In this document: piece after piece, positions 44,086 to 53,459 of the stretch
Layout: each line of letters opens with the position of its first letter
Numbering within the stretch: the first letter of the stretch is position 1
Origin: an uncultured Ruminococcus sp.
GTDB taxonomy: Bacteria > Bacillota > Clostridia > Oscillospirales > Ruminococcaceae
DNA length: 62,320 bases
Reading direction: 5' to 3'
Assembly: GCA_902786965.1 (NCBI GenBank)
Contig: CADAEJ010000003.1
Coordinates: 1 to 62,320 of the forward strand
The notes under the pieces: model-generated
Told to the model about the DNA's origin: nothing
The model's database searches: none
The model's input: only the letters and a program-made list of their open reading frames with translations
Translations under genes and position numbers: made by a program

Positions 44086-44106
44086 TAAAAGATTGGAAGT
44101 ATCTAA

Positions 44107-45963
44107 ATGGGTAACAATTTTAAGCCTGACCTGTATAAAATGAATCTTCCCGCTGACCTGAAAAGGCTTAATTATCCGCAGTGTGATGACCTTTGCAGAC
44201 AGATACGCAAGCTGCTGATAACAACAGTTTCAAAAAATGGCGGACATCTTGCTTCAAGCCTTGGCACTGTTGAGCTTACACTTGCGGTACACCGCGTGTT
44301 TGAGTCGCCAAAAGACAAGATAGTATGGGATGTAGGTCATCAGGCATACACGCATAAGATAGTTACAGGCAGGGCAAAAAGGTTTGATACATTAAGACAG
44401 GAAGACGGACTTTCGGGCTTTTGCAGACCTGACGAGTCTGTTCACGATGCGTTTATAAGCGGTCATAGCTCCAACGCTATTTCCGCAGCACTTGGAATAG
44501 CAACCGCTATGAAGCTCAGCGGCGATGACCACCATACTGTTGCTATCGTCGGTGACGGAGCTTCATCGGGCGGACTGTTCTACGAGGGTTTGAACAACGC
44601 CGGAAAAAGCGGAAAAAATATCATTGTAATACTCAACTACAACGAGATGTCTATATCTAAAAACGTCGGCGGAATGGCAAAGTACCTTTCTACGCTGCGT
44701 ACTAAAGACGGATATTACAAGACTAAAAAAGCTGTAAAGAAGGTTCTTGACAAAACACCTGTTATCGGTTCACCTGTAAAAAAAGTCATCAAAGGCTCAA
44801 AGGACGCATTCAAGAATTCTCTTTTGCACAGTACGCTTTTTGAAGACCTCGGCTTTGAATATATAGGACCTCTTGATGGTCATAATATCGCGGAGATGGA
44901 GAGGGGACTGCAAGCTGCAAAGGCTCTGAACTGTCCTGTGCTTGTCCACGTCAATACCATTAAAGGCAAGGGCTACGCGCCTGCGGAAAAGAATCCCGGT
45001 GAGTATCACGGCATCGGTTCGTTTGAGATCGCAACGGGTAATCCCGATGTTGTTGCAAGCGACAGCTTTTCCTCGGTAATGGGTAAAGAGCTTTGTGATA
45101 TTGCAAGAACTAACAGTAAAGTCTGTGCGATCACAGCGGCTATGAAATACGGCACAGGTTTGCAATATTTTGCCAAGCAGTACCCCGAGCGTTTCTTTGA
45201 TGTCGGTATTGCCGAGGAACACGCAGTCACATTCTGCGGCGGCCTTGCACAAATGAAGTATATTCCCGTATTTGCGGTGTATTCAACATTTCTGCAAAGA
45301 GCCTATGACGAGCTTTTGCACGATCTTTCGATCTGTCACTCTCACGCGGTCATCTGTGTAGACAGAGCAGGTATAGTCGGAAATGACGGTGAAACTCATC
45401 AGGGGATATTTGACGTATCGTTCCTGACGAGCGTACCTAATACCAAGATCTATTCGCCGTCTGATTATGCTGAATTAAAGCTGTGTCTGCGCAAGGCGAT
45501 AAACGATGATGACTGCATTGCGGCGGTCAGATACCCGCGCGGAAATGAAAAGGGCGGTTTGAGAACGACCGAGCCGAATACGAGCTTTGTGCATATCAAA
45601 AAAGGCGGCAGTATACTTATTGTTACATACGGCAGACTTTGCACAAATGCAATGACTGCGGCAGAGATACTAAAATCAAAGGATATTGATTGTGATGTTC
45701 TGCGCCTTGTTGAGATCTTCCCGATAAGTGAAAAGATCGCAGATATCATCTCGGGTTACGATGTTGCATTCTTCTTTGAAGAGAGCTACGACTACGGCTC
45801 TATCAGCGAGAAATATGCAGCTGTGTGTGATAACGTTGCGCCGTTTACTATCGACTATTTTGTTAAGCACGGCGACAGTACTGTTTTGCTTGACGAGCTT
45901 GGATTCTCGGCAGAAAAAATGGCGCAGCAGATAGAGGATTTTCTGAACGATGAGCAGACTTGA
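44107..45963 (+). CDS. dxs: 1-deoxy-D-xylulose-5-phosphate synthase
   Basis: A 618-residue thiamine-diphosphate enzyme making DXP from pyruvate and glyceraldehyde-3-phosphate, the first step of the MEP isoprenoid pathway. Motifs: HLASSLGTVELTLAVH, WDVGHQAYTHKI, the ThDP site GDGASSGGLFYEGLNNAG, and the transketolase centre DVGIAEEHAVTFCGGLA. It is full length and feeds ispA upstream. It overlaps tlyA by 14 bases. Confidence 0.97.
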   Translation: MGNNFKPDLYKMNLPADLKRLNYPQCDDLCRQIRKLLITTVSKNGGHLASSLGTVELTLAVHRVFESPKDKIVWDVGHQAYTHKIVTGRAKRFDTLRQEDGLSGFCRPDESVHDAFISGHSSNAISAALGIATAMKLSGDDHHTVAIVGDGASSGGLFYEGLNNAGKSGKNIIVILNYNEMSISKNVGGMAKYLSTLRTKDGYYKTKKAVKKVLDKTPVIGSPVKKVIKGSKDAFKNSLLHSTLFEDLGFEYIGPLDGHNIAEMERGLQAAKALNCPVLVHVNTIKGKGYAPAEKNPGEYHGIGSFEIATGNPDVVASDSFSSVMGKELCDIARTNSKVCAITAAMKYGTGLQYFAKQYPERFFDVGIAEEHAVTFCGGLAQMKYIPVFAVYSTFLQRAYDELLHDLSICHSHAVICVDRAGIVGNDGETHQGIFDVSFLTSVPNTKIYSPSDYAELKLCLRKAINDDDCIAAVRYPRGNEKGGLRTTEPNTSFVHIKKGGSILIVTYGRLCTNAMTAAEILKSKDIDCDVLRLVEIFPISEKIADIISGYDVAFFFEESYDYGSISEKYAAVCDNVAPFTIDYFVKHGDSTVLLDELGFSAEKMAQQIEDFLNDEQT

Positions 45964-46741
45964 TGTTTATCTTACCGAAAATGCTGCTGCCAAAAGCCGT
46001 GAGCGTGCCAAGGTAATTATCAAAAGCGGCAAGGTCACTGTAAACGGAAAGGTCTGCACAAAGCCTGCATTCGAGGTCGGCGATGACGATATTGTTGTAT
46101 CACAGCCTGATGACCTTGCTTATGTCGGCAGAGGTGGATTAAAGCTTGCTAAGGCTTTTGATGCGTTCGGTCTTGATGTTCAGGGCTTGGTCTGTGCCGA
46201 TATAGGTGCATCAACGGGCGGCTTCACACAATGCCTGCTTGAACACGGTGCAAAAACCGTCTACGCGGTCGATGTCGGGCACGGTCAGCTTGACAGGACG
46301 CTTCTTGAGGACAGCAGGGTAGTAAACTGCGAGGGCGTGAATGCACGGGAGCTTACAAAGGATATGTTTTCGCAGCAGATACGGTTTATAAGCGTTGATG
46401 TTTCGTTTATTTCACTTGAGCTTATAATCAAGCCTCTCTGCGATGTTCTTGCAGACTGCGGAGAAATGGCTGTACTCATCAAGCCGCAGTTTGAGGCAGG
46501 AAAAAAAGCTCTCAATAAAAAGGGCATTGTTAAAGATCCCAAAGATCATATCAGAGTCCTTGAAAAGCTTGTTTGCACGTTCAATATGCAAAATCTCTTC
46601 GTTAAGGGTCTGACATTTTCTGCGGTAACGGGCGGCGACGGAAATATCGAGTACCTCGCTCACCTCTGCAAGCAGTGCTGTGATAATTCGGATATTGATA
46701 TTGCCACGCTCGTAAAAGACGCTTTTGAGCATTTTAAATAA
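45950..46741 (+). CDS. tlyA: TlyA-family rRNA 2'-O-methyltransferase
   Basis: A 263-residue protein with an N-terminal S4 RNA-binding domain (RLDVYLTENAAAKSRERAKVIIKSGKVTVNG, in part) and an FtsJ-like methyltransferase domain (DIGASTGGFTQCLLEHGAKTVYAVDVG..QL, in part). TlyA methylates riboses of 16S and 23S rRNA; older names call it hemolysin. It overlaps dxs and is followed 12 bases later by nadK. Confidence 0.95.
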   Translation: MSRLDVYLTENAAAKSRERAKVIIKSGKVTVNGKVCTKPAFEVGDDDIVVSQPDDLAYVGRGGLKLAKAFDAFGLDVQGLVCADIGASTGGFTQCLLEHGAKTVYAVDVGHGQLDRTLLEDSRVVNCEGVNARELTKDMFSQQIRFISVDVSFISLELIIKPLCDVLADCGEMAVLIKPQFEAGKKALNKKGIVKDPKDHIRVLEKLVCTFNMQNLFVKGLTFSAVTGGDGNIEYLAHLCKQCCDNSDIDIATLVKDAFEHFK

Positions 46742-46753
46742 TCGGGAGAAGTT

Positions 46754-47638
46754 ATGAAGATCTTTATTTTTCCAAATCTTAATAAAGCTAATTGCGAAGA
46801 ATATGTTATAAAAGCCTGTGAGGTGCTGCTGCAAAACGGGTGCAGCGTGTATATCGAAAACAAATACAAAGAGCAGTTTGATCGGCTTGACGGTGTCACT
46901 TTTGACAGCTATGAAAGCTGTATCCTGCTTTGCGATGTTGTTGTTGCAGTCGGCGGAGACGGCACAATACTTAATTGTGCTATCGACTGCGCTAAAAACG
47001 GCAAGCCTGTTCTTGGTATCAACTGCGGAAGACTTGGTTTTATGGCATCTTTGGAGCATACACAGATAGAGCTTTTAAAACGCCTTGTTGACGGCGATCA
47101 CACCCACAGCAAGCGTATGCTGATAAGTGTTGATATTACCGATGAACACGGCAGGATCGTTTCGTATTGCGCCCTTAATGATGTTGTGCTTTCAAAATCC
47201 GATAACTGCAAGATCGCGGATTTTGAGGTCTGCAGAAATGAACAGATCGTATCTTCTCTGCGCGCAGACGGAATCATCTTTTCTACCCCTACAGGTGCAT
47301 CAGCATATTCGATGTCAGCAGGCGGCCCGATAATCGAGCCTGATATGGAATGTATCGAGTTCACGCAGATATGTCCGCACTCGCTTTTTGCAAGAACTAT
47401 GATATTCGCCACAAACAGCATAATTACGGCAAAATGCAATACCTGTGACGGCGCATATGCTAATGTGGTCGTGGACGGAAATACCGTCTATAAAATGACA
47501 AATACAGATATTGTAACAATAAAGCGCGCTGATAATTATGTTGACATCATAGATATTCACGGCGACAGTTTCTTTACGTCGGTAAACAAAAAGCTTATGC
47601 AGCCTTTGAAGGAGCTTTCGGGAGGCGATTTGAAGTGA
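46754..47638 (+). CDS. nadK: NAD kinase
   Basis: A 294-residue enzyme phosphorylating NAD to NADP. The GGDGT motif lies in VVAVGGDGTILN, the NE/D motif is replaced by the usual LNDVVL, and TPTGASAYSMSAGGPI forms the nucleotide site. The length is normal. It overlaps argR by four bases. Confidence 0.96.
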   Translation: MKIFIFPNLNKANCEEYVIKACEVLLQNGCSVYIENKYKEQFDRLDGVTFDSYESCILLCDVVVAVGGDGTILNCAIDCAKNGKPVLGINCGRLGFMASLEHTQIELLKRLVDGDHTHSKRMLISVDITDEHGRIVSYCALNDVVLSKSDNCKIADFEVCRNEQIVSSLRADGIIFSTPTGASAYSMSAGGPIIEPDMECIEFTQICPHSLFARTMIFATNSIITAKCNTCDGAYANVVVDGNTVYKMTNTDIVTIKRADNYVDIIDIHGDSFFTSVNKKLMQPLKELSGGDLK

Positions 47639-48099
47639 GATCTCAAAGACATCAGATGATTATGAAGCTCGTCAGCGAAAAGTGCATAGATACGCAGGAA
47701 AGCCTTCAGGCTGAGCTCGCAAAGAAAGGCTTTAGTGTTACGCAGGCTACTGTTTCAAGGGATATAAAGGAGCTTTCGCTTATCAAGACTATCGCACCCG
47801 ACGGCAGCTACAGATACAGCATCCCCGCCTTGAAAAAAAGCGGTATGCAGGAGGGCGGCAGCGCTGTATTGAGCTTTATCAGCGAGTCTGTTTCAAGCGT
47901 TGACTATGCAGGGAATACGGTAGTGGTAAAGTGCCTTTCGGGAATGGCGCAGGCAGTATGCGCAAAGCTTGATGATACGGGACTTGATAACGTCGTAGGT
48001 ACGCTTGCGGGTGATGATACGATCTTTATTCTTATGCGAACGGAAAGTGACGCACAAAGGCTTCTTAAAGAGCTGAATACTATTTTATACTCAAAGTGA
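47635..48099 (+). CDS. argR: arginine repressor ArgR
   Basis: A 154-residue regulator with a winged helix-turn-helix (VSEKCIDTQESLQAELAKKG..VTQATVSRDIKEL) and a C-terminal arginine-binding hexamer domain (GMAQAVCAKLDDTGLDNVVGTLAGDDTIFI). GTG start after GGGAGGCGATTTGAA. It lies between nadK and recN, the standard Firmicute order. No arginine genes are in the window. Confidence 0.96.
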   Translation: MRSQRHQMIMKLVSEKCIDTQESLQAELAKKGFSVTQATVSRDIKELSLIKTIAPDGSYRYSIPALKKSGMQEGGSAVLSFISESVSSVDYAGNTVVVKCLSGMAQAVCAKLDDTGLDNVVGTLAGDDTIFILMRTESDAQRLLKELNTILYSK

Positions 48100-48112
48100 C
48101 AGGGGACAGGTT

Positions 48113-49783
48113 ATGTTATCGCAGCTGTATATTGAAAATCTTGCAGTAATTGAAAAAGCGAATATCGACTTTACCGGTGATCTTAATGTATTTACGGGAG
48201 AAACAGGCGCGGGTAAGTCTATACTTATCAACGGCATCAATGCTATTCTCGGTCAGCGAATGACAAAGGATATCGTGCGTACAGGTACAGACAAAGCCGT
48301 AATATCTGCTGTATTTACAAATGTTCCGAAGGATTGTGAGATGCTTCTTTCGCAAAGCGGTCTGACTGCTGAAGAGGGGCAGCTTTTTCTTGAAAGAGAG
48401 ATACGCTCTGACGGCGGAAGTATAGCAAGGATAAACAACCGTCCTGTCAATATTTCTCTGTTAAAGCAAGTCGGTGAAATGCTGGTCAATATTCACGGTC
48501 AGCACGATAATCAGATATTGCTTTCACCTGACAGACACATTGATATTCTTGATTCCTACGCAGAATCCGATGCGATGCTTGCAGATTATCAGGATTCTTT
48601 CCATAGTCTGCAAAAAATCGCAAAACAGATAAATGCGCTTAAAACCGATGCAAACCAAAAGCAGTTCAGGATCTCACAGCTTTATGAAATAGTCAGCGAG
48701 ATAGAGAATCTTAACATAAAAGACGGTGAGGACGAGCAGATAAAGGCAGAACTTGCAGTTTCAAAGAACGCTGTTGCGCTGTCTGAGGCGATTTACAGTG
48801 CAAATGCCGTTATTGCCGGAACCGATGATTCCCGCGGAGTTGTCGAGAACGTAAGCGCTGCAAATGCGTTTATTGAGCAGTACAGCGACCTTATGCCCGA
48901 GCTTTCAGCACTTTGTGAAAGGCTTGAAAGCGCCAGGATCGAGGTACAGGATATCTCACAGGAGCTTGATTCTATCCTCGGTAAGCTCAATGTTGACCCA
49001 AAGCGCTTTGACTGGCTCAACCAGCGCAGCGAGGAGCTTCGCAGGATATGTAAAAAGTACGGTCCGACGCTTGATGATGTGCTTAATACCCTTGCAAATT
49101 CAAAGCAGGAGCTTCAGACGCTTGAAAACAGCGAGCAGGACTTGTCAAAGCTTGAAGAGCAAAAAACACAAATACTTACCGAGGTGTCAAAAAAGGCGCT
49201 CGCACTTTCAGACCACCGCAAAAAAGCCGCCGAACGCTTTGTCAAGCAGGTCACAGACGAGCTTGAATTTCTCAATATGCCCAATGTCAAGATCGTTGTA
49301 GACAGCGTTCAGGGCAAGCTGACCTTAAAGGGTATGGATACGATAGAGTTCCTTATTTCCGCAAATGTCGGTGAACAGCCAAGGCCTCTTGCCAAGATAG
49401 CATCGGGCGGAGAGCTTTCAAGGATAATGCTTGCGCTCAAAAATGTAATAGCTGAAAAGGACGCTATCGGAACGCTGATCTTTGATGAGATCGACACCGG
49501 CGTAAGCGGCAGAGCAGCGCAGAAGATAGGATTAAAACTTAAAAGCATCGCTAAATTCCGGCAGGTGCTTTGTGTAACTCACCTTGCGCAGATCGCTGTT
49601 ATGGCAGATAATCACATCCTTATCGAGAAAAATGTTGTCGGCGAAAGAACAGTCACGACTGTAAGGCCGCTTTCGCAGGAGGACAGAAAGCACGAGATCG
49701 CGCGAATTATGGGCGGTGACAGCATTACACCGCTTTTGCTTGAAAATGCCCAGCAGCTTATTGACGAGGCTAAAAATACTTGA
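48113..49783 (+). CDS. recN: DNA repair protein RecN
   Basis: A 556-residue SMC-like ATPase acting in double-strand break repair. Walker A is in FTGETGAGKSILINGI, the long central part is coiled coil (about 150-390), the signature is IASGGELSRIMLALKN, and Walker B is TLIFDEIDTGVSG. Full length. It ends the long operon at a strong terminator. Confidence 0.97.
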   Translation: MLSQLYIENLAVIEKANIDFTGDLNVFTGETGAGKSILINGINAILGQRMTKDIVRTGTDKAVISAVFTNVPKDCEMLLSQSGLTAEEGQLFLEREIRSDGGSIARINNRPVNISLLKQVGEMLVNIHGQHDNQILLSPDRHIDILDSYAESDAMLADYQDSFHSLQKIAKQINALKTDANQKQFRISQLYEIVSEIENLNIKDGEDEQIKAELAVSKNAVALSEAIYSANAVIAGTDDSRGVVENVSAANAFIEQYSDLMPELSALCERLESARIEVQDISQELDSILGKLNVDPKRFDWLNQRSEELRRICKKYGPTLDDVLNTLANSKQELQTLENSEQDLSKLEEQKTQILTEVSKKALALSDHRKKAAERFVKQVTDELEFLNMPNVKIVVDSVQGKLTLKGMDTIEFLISANVGEQPRPLAKIASGGELSRIMLALKNVIAEKDAIGTLIFDEIDTGVSGRAAQKIGLKLKSIAKFRQVLCVTHLAQIAVMADNHILIEKNVVGERTVTTVRPLSQEDRKHEIARIMGGDSITPLLLENAQQLIDEAKNT

Positions 49784-49798
49784 TGCAACTTACATAAA

Positions 49799-49826
49799 AT
49801 GGCAGGTTTCTGACCTGCCTTTTTTG
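49799..49826 (+). terminator. terminator of the long housekeeping operon
   Basis: GGCAGGT (49801-49807) pairs with ACCTGCC (49813-49819), then TTTTTTG. Confidence 0.92.
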
Positions 49827-49848
49827 TGCGAAAAATGTCGCAATTGTG

Positions 49849-49877
49849 TTGACTATTGCATTTAAAAATGGTATAAT
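49849..49877 (+). promoter_or_regulatory. promoter of thyX
   Basis: TTGACT (49849-49854), 17 bases, TATAAT (49872-49877). Confidence 0.85.
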
Positions 49878-49913
49878 ATAAACTGTATATGGAATTAGAA
49901 AGGACGTGCCTTT

Positions 49914-50675
49914 ATGAATGTTAAGCTGCTTGCCCATACACCCGAGGCAGAAAAGATAATCGCTACTGCTGCAAAGCTTTGCTATTCTTCAAGTGATATC
50001 GGCTCTCTTAAAGACGGGCTTACCGATGAAAAGGTTGAAGGATTTGTTTCGATGCTTGCCTCCATCGGTCATGAAAGCGTTATGGAGCATGTAAGCTTTA
50101 CTTTTGGTATCGAGGGTATTTCGCGTGCTTGTTCACATCAGCTCGTGCGTCACCGCATTGCATCTTATTCGCAGAAAAGTCAGCGTTATGTAAACGAGAA
50201 CGGATTTGAGTTTATTACTCCGCCTGAGATAGCTGCTGATGAGGCTGCAAAGGCTGAGTTCGACAAGCAGATGGCGGCTATAACCGAAAGCTATAACAAG
50301 ATAGCTGATATACTTACTCAAAAGCACACGAAGACTTTTCTTGAGCAGGGGCTCGATGAGAAAGAGGCAAGATCAAAGGCACAAAAGAAAGCTAATGAAG
50401 ATGCAAGATTTGTCCTTCCCAATGCCTGCGAAACAAAGATCGTTGTTACAATGAATGTCAGGAGCCTTTTCAACTTTTTCAAGCACCGCTGCTGCAACAG
50501 AGCGCAGTGGGAAATAAAGGCTGTTGCTGATGAAATGCTCAAGCTTTGTAAAGAAGTCGCACCGAATGTATTTAAAAATGCAGGTCCATCGTGTGTTATG
50601 ACAGGCAGATGCCCCGAAGGTAAAATGTCCTGTGGAAAGATGGGCGAAGTCAAGGCATTTTATAAGGATCTTTAA
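49914..50675 (+). CDS. thyX: flavin-dependent thymidylate synthase
   Basis: A 253-residue FAD enzyme making dTMP from dUMP with methylene-tetrahydrofolate and NADPH. The ThyX motif RHRIASYSQKSQRY (RHRxxxxS pattern) is intact, preceded by HESVMEHVSFTF. A folate-salvage enzyme (5-formyl-THF cyclo-ligase) lies two genes downstream, fitting a shared folate theme. Single promoter; the DJ-1 gene follows 21 bases later. Confidence 0.96.
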   Translation: MNVKLLAHTPEAEKIIATAAKLCYSSSDIGSLKDGLTDEKVEGFVSMLASIGHESVMEHVSFTFGIEGISRACSHQLVRHRIASYSQKSQRYVNENGFEFITPPEIAADEAAKAEFDKQMAAITESYNKIADILTQKHTKTFLEQGLDEKEARSKAQKKANEDARFVLPNACETKIVVTMNVRSLFNFFKHRCCNRAQWEIKAVADEMLKLCKEVAPNVFKNAGPSCVMTGRCPEGKMSCGKMGEVKAFYKDL

Positions 50676-50696
50676 TGTTGATTTGGAGGCCGGATT

Positions 50697-51239
50697 ATGG
50701 TATATGTTTTTCTTGCAACAGGTTTTGAGGAGATGGAGGCACTTGCTCCTACCGATATTCTCAGACGCGCAAAGGTCGATGTCAAGACAGTCGGTGTTAC
50801 AGGAAGCGTTGTTTCAAGCTCCCACGGTGTTACTGTCAGCCCCGACCTGTTCATAGATGATATCAAGCTTGATGAAAACCTTGATATGATAGTTCTGCCG
50901 GGCGGTATGCCGGGTACGCTTAATCTTGAAGGTAATGACAAGGTGCAGAAGGTCGTTGACTATTGCAGCGAAAATGACAAATTCATTGCTGCTATATGTG
51001 CTGCTCCGTCAATACTTGGTCACAAGGGCTTGCTTAAAGGTAAGAAAGCTACTTGCTTCCCCGGCTTTGAAAAAGACCTTGACGGTGCAGAGTTTGTTGA
51101 CAGCCTTGTTGCTGCGGACGGAAAGATTATCACGGGAAAGGGCGCAGGCGCAAGTATCGAGTTTGGTCTTAAGCTTGCCGAGGTCATGACATCTCCCGAG
51201 GTCGCGGCTCATTTAAGATCAAGTCTGCAATGCAGGTAA
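50697..51239 (+). CDS. DJ-1/PfpI family protein
   Basis: A 180-residue protein of the YajL/ThiJ group. The nucleophile elbow is in AAICAAPSILG, with an acidic residue near the start (FEEMEALAPTDILRRA). Family members are reported as deglycases or chaperones, but the activity is disputed. Ribosome binding site TTGGAGG. Its stop overlaps the following start codon. Confidence 0.93.
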   Translation: MVYVFLATGFEEMEALAPTDILRRAKVDVKTVGVTGSVVSSSHGVTVSPDLFIDDIKLDENLDMIVLPGGMPGTLNLEGNDKVQKVVDYCSENDKFIAAICAAPSILGHKGLLKGKKATCFPGFEKDLDGAEFVDSLVAADGKIITGKGAGASIEFGLKLAEVMTSPEVAAHLRSSLQCR

Positions 51240-51823
51240 TGAATAAAAAGCAGCTGCGCAGTTTCTATAAACAGCAAAGGCTTTGTATGGACAAGTCTGT
51301 AAAAACTGACCTTGATGCAAAAATCGCGCAAAAGCTGCTTGACAGCGAGATGTACAAAACCTGTGATGATCTGCTTGTTTATGTTTCCTTTGGTATCGAG
51401 GTAGATACGCTGGAAATCATCAGGCAGGCACTTGCAGAGAAAAATGTTTACTGCCCCCGATGCGTTGAGGGAACAAACATTATGGAGTTTTATAAGGTCA
51501 GCAGTTTTGCAGATCTTCAGCAGGGGAGTTACGGTATTTTAGAACCGCAAATAAACAGTGACACGCTTAACGGTTTTGGTAAAAATGCCCTTTGTGTAGT
51601 TCCCGCACTCTCATACGATAAAAAAGGATACAGACTTGGCTTTGGCAAAGGGTATTACGACAGGTTCCTTTCAGGTTTTGACGGCGTTTCCGTCGGGATA
51701 TGCTACGACAACTGCCTGATAGATGAATTGCCGTCAGACAAGTTTGATATATGTGTTGATCACCTTATTACTGAAAACAAATCAGTTTCTTTTGGTCTAA
51801 GAAAGGAAGAGATTTATGGATAA
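51239..51823 (+). CDS. 5-formyltetrahydrofolate cyclo-ligase
   Basis: A 194-residue enzyme converting 5-formyl-THF to methenyl-THF using ATP. The C-terminal signature GFGKGYYDRFLSG is present and the start MNKKQLRSFYKQQR fits the family. The ATG at 51239 overlaps the previous stop (TAATG); an ATG at 51230 is an equally possible start. It overlaps mltG by eight bases. Confidence 0.94.
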   Translation: MNKKQLRSFYKQQRLCMDKSVKTDLDAKIAQKLLDSEMYKTCDDLLVYVSFGIEVDTLEIIRQALAEKNVYCPRCVEGTNIMEFYKVSSFADLQQGSYGILEPQINSDTLNGFGKNALCVVPALSYDKKGYRLGFGKGYYDRFLSGFDGVSVGICYDNCLIDELPSDKFDICVDHLITENKSVSFGLRKEEIYG

Positions 51824-53444
51824 CAAAGAACTCAGCCTTGAGGATATTATTGCTAAAAACGCTGCCGAAAAGCAGGGTACTGCACAAAACAGCGCCGAAA
51901 GCCTTAATGATATCATTGATGCTGAGAAAAATGATGTTGACGAGATCGGCGATATCGCAGATGCCAATTTGGAGCAGGAAGAGGTCAGCGTTCAAAAGCA
52001 TAAACTGACTGCTGATGAAATTCTTGCAGGGGAGACTTTTGCGGATATTTCCGATGATGCTCCGCTCAAGACACGTCATACAGATCTGACTGTTGATGAG
52101 ATACTTGGCGAAGTCAATCCCGTTGATGCAGATGTTGAAGATATAAAAGCAGCAGAGAGTTCGGCAGATACGGACGAAACTGCACAGGCATCATATGAAG
52201 AGCCTGAAACCGATACAGAAGATTCGGATCATGACGGATCGGCTGACAGTGGCGAAGAGTACGATGATGAATATGATGATATCGACAATGAGCCGACAGT
52301 TGTTATGCCAAAGCACCGTCAAAGATCTGAACGCTACCGTTCACAAGCAAGAAGACCTCGCAGAAGAAAGGTACATAAAAAGCAAAAGCCGGGCAAATTC
52401 AACGGCACCATCTTCGGCGGAATAATCCTTACCTGCATAATCCTTACGGTATCCATTGTGCTTGCTATTACCGGTATTTCTATCGCAACAGAGTATTATG
52501 GTATCGGCAAGGACGATAAAGACGTAATATTCAATATCCCCGAAGGTTCCACCAATGAGAATATCGCTGATCTGCTGTATGAGAACAACATTATAAATAA
52601 TAAGACGCTTTTCCTTCTTGCTCTTAAGATAGAAAAGCCGCAGACCATTTTCCCGGGAGATATAACTCTTCAGGCATCAATGGGTTATCCCGATATTATC
52701 GAAAAGCTTGCTACACAGCGCAAAAAGCTCAAGACTGTCAATGTAACTATTACCGAGGGTATGAATCTGCTTGAGGTCGCAAATCTTCTTGAAAAGAACA
52801 AAGTATGCAAGGCAGAGGATTTCCTCTTTGAGTTTAACAAAGACCAGGGCTTTGACTTTGAGAAGGATCTGAATGTCAGCAAGGATGCGTTCTATAAAAT
52901 GGAAGGATATTTCTATCCTGAAACCTATAACTTCTACGTTGACGATACCGCTTACAACGTAACAAAGATAGTCCGTGAGCAGTTCCAGAACGTGCTTAAT
53001 GCCGATATCATGAGTCAGGTCAAGGCTAATAAACTCAGCCTTAACCAGATAATCACACTTGCATCTATCGTTCAGATGGAGGCTGCAAACGAAAAGGAAA
53101 TGCCAAAGGTCGCATCTGTTTTCATCAACAGACTCAACAATCCTGATGTTTACCCAAATCTGCAGTCAAATACAACAGATAAGTATATCGAAAAGGTAAT
53201 TAAGAAAAAGGCTATAGATGCAACTTCTGCAGAGCATTACACAGCACTTTACGATACCTATAAATGTACAGGCCTGCCTGTAAGTCCTATCTGCAATCCG
53301 GGACTTGCCGCTATAAAGGCTGTACTCAACCCTGCAAAGACCGATTACTACTACTTCTGCAACAACCTTGCAACCGGTGAAACATTCTATGCAAGAACAG
53401 ATGCAGAGCACGAGGTCAATAAGAAGAAGGCAGGTCTTGCATAA
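51816..53444 (+). CDS. mltG: endolytic transglycosylase MltG
   Basis: A 542-residue protein that cuts nascent peptidoglycan at the membrane. A long acidic, probably disordered cytoplasmic part (about 1-165) precedes a basic stretch, one membrane helix (about 192-218), then a LysM-like segment and the YceG catalytic domain with the glutamate in LASIVQMEAANEKEMPKVASVF (quoted in part) and NLQSNTT. The cytoplasmic part contains a repeated KLTADEILAGETFADI / DLTVDEILGEVNPVD motif, perhaps a protein-binding repeat. Confidence 0.94.
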   Translation: MDNKELSLEDIIAKNAAEKQGTAQNSAESLNDIIDAEKNDVDEIGDIADANLEQEEVSVQKHKLTADEILAGETFADISDDAPLKTRHTDLTVDEILGEVNPVDADVEDIKAAESSADTDETAQASYEEPETDTEDSDHDGSADSGEEYDDEYDDIDNEPTVVMPKHRQRSERYRSQARRPRRRKVHKKQKPGKFNGTIFGGIILTCIILTVSIVLAITGISIATEYYGIGKDDKDVIFNIPEGSTNENIADLLYENNIINNKTLFLLALKIEKPQTIFPGDITLQASMGYPDIIEKLATQRKKLKTVNVTITEGMNLLEVANLLEKNKVCKAEDFLFEFNKDQGFDFEKDLNVSKDAFYKMEGYFYPETYNFYVDDTAYNVTKIVREQFQNVLNADIMSQVKANKLSLNQIITLASIVQMEAANEKEMPKVASVFINRLNNPDVYPNLQSNTTDKYIEKVIKKKAIDATSAEHYTALYDTYKCTGLPVSPICNPGLAAIKAVLNPAKTDYYYFCNNLATGETFYARTDAEHEVNKKKAGLA

Positions 53445-53459
53445 TAAAGAGGTTTTAAA

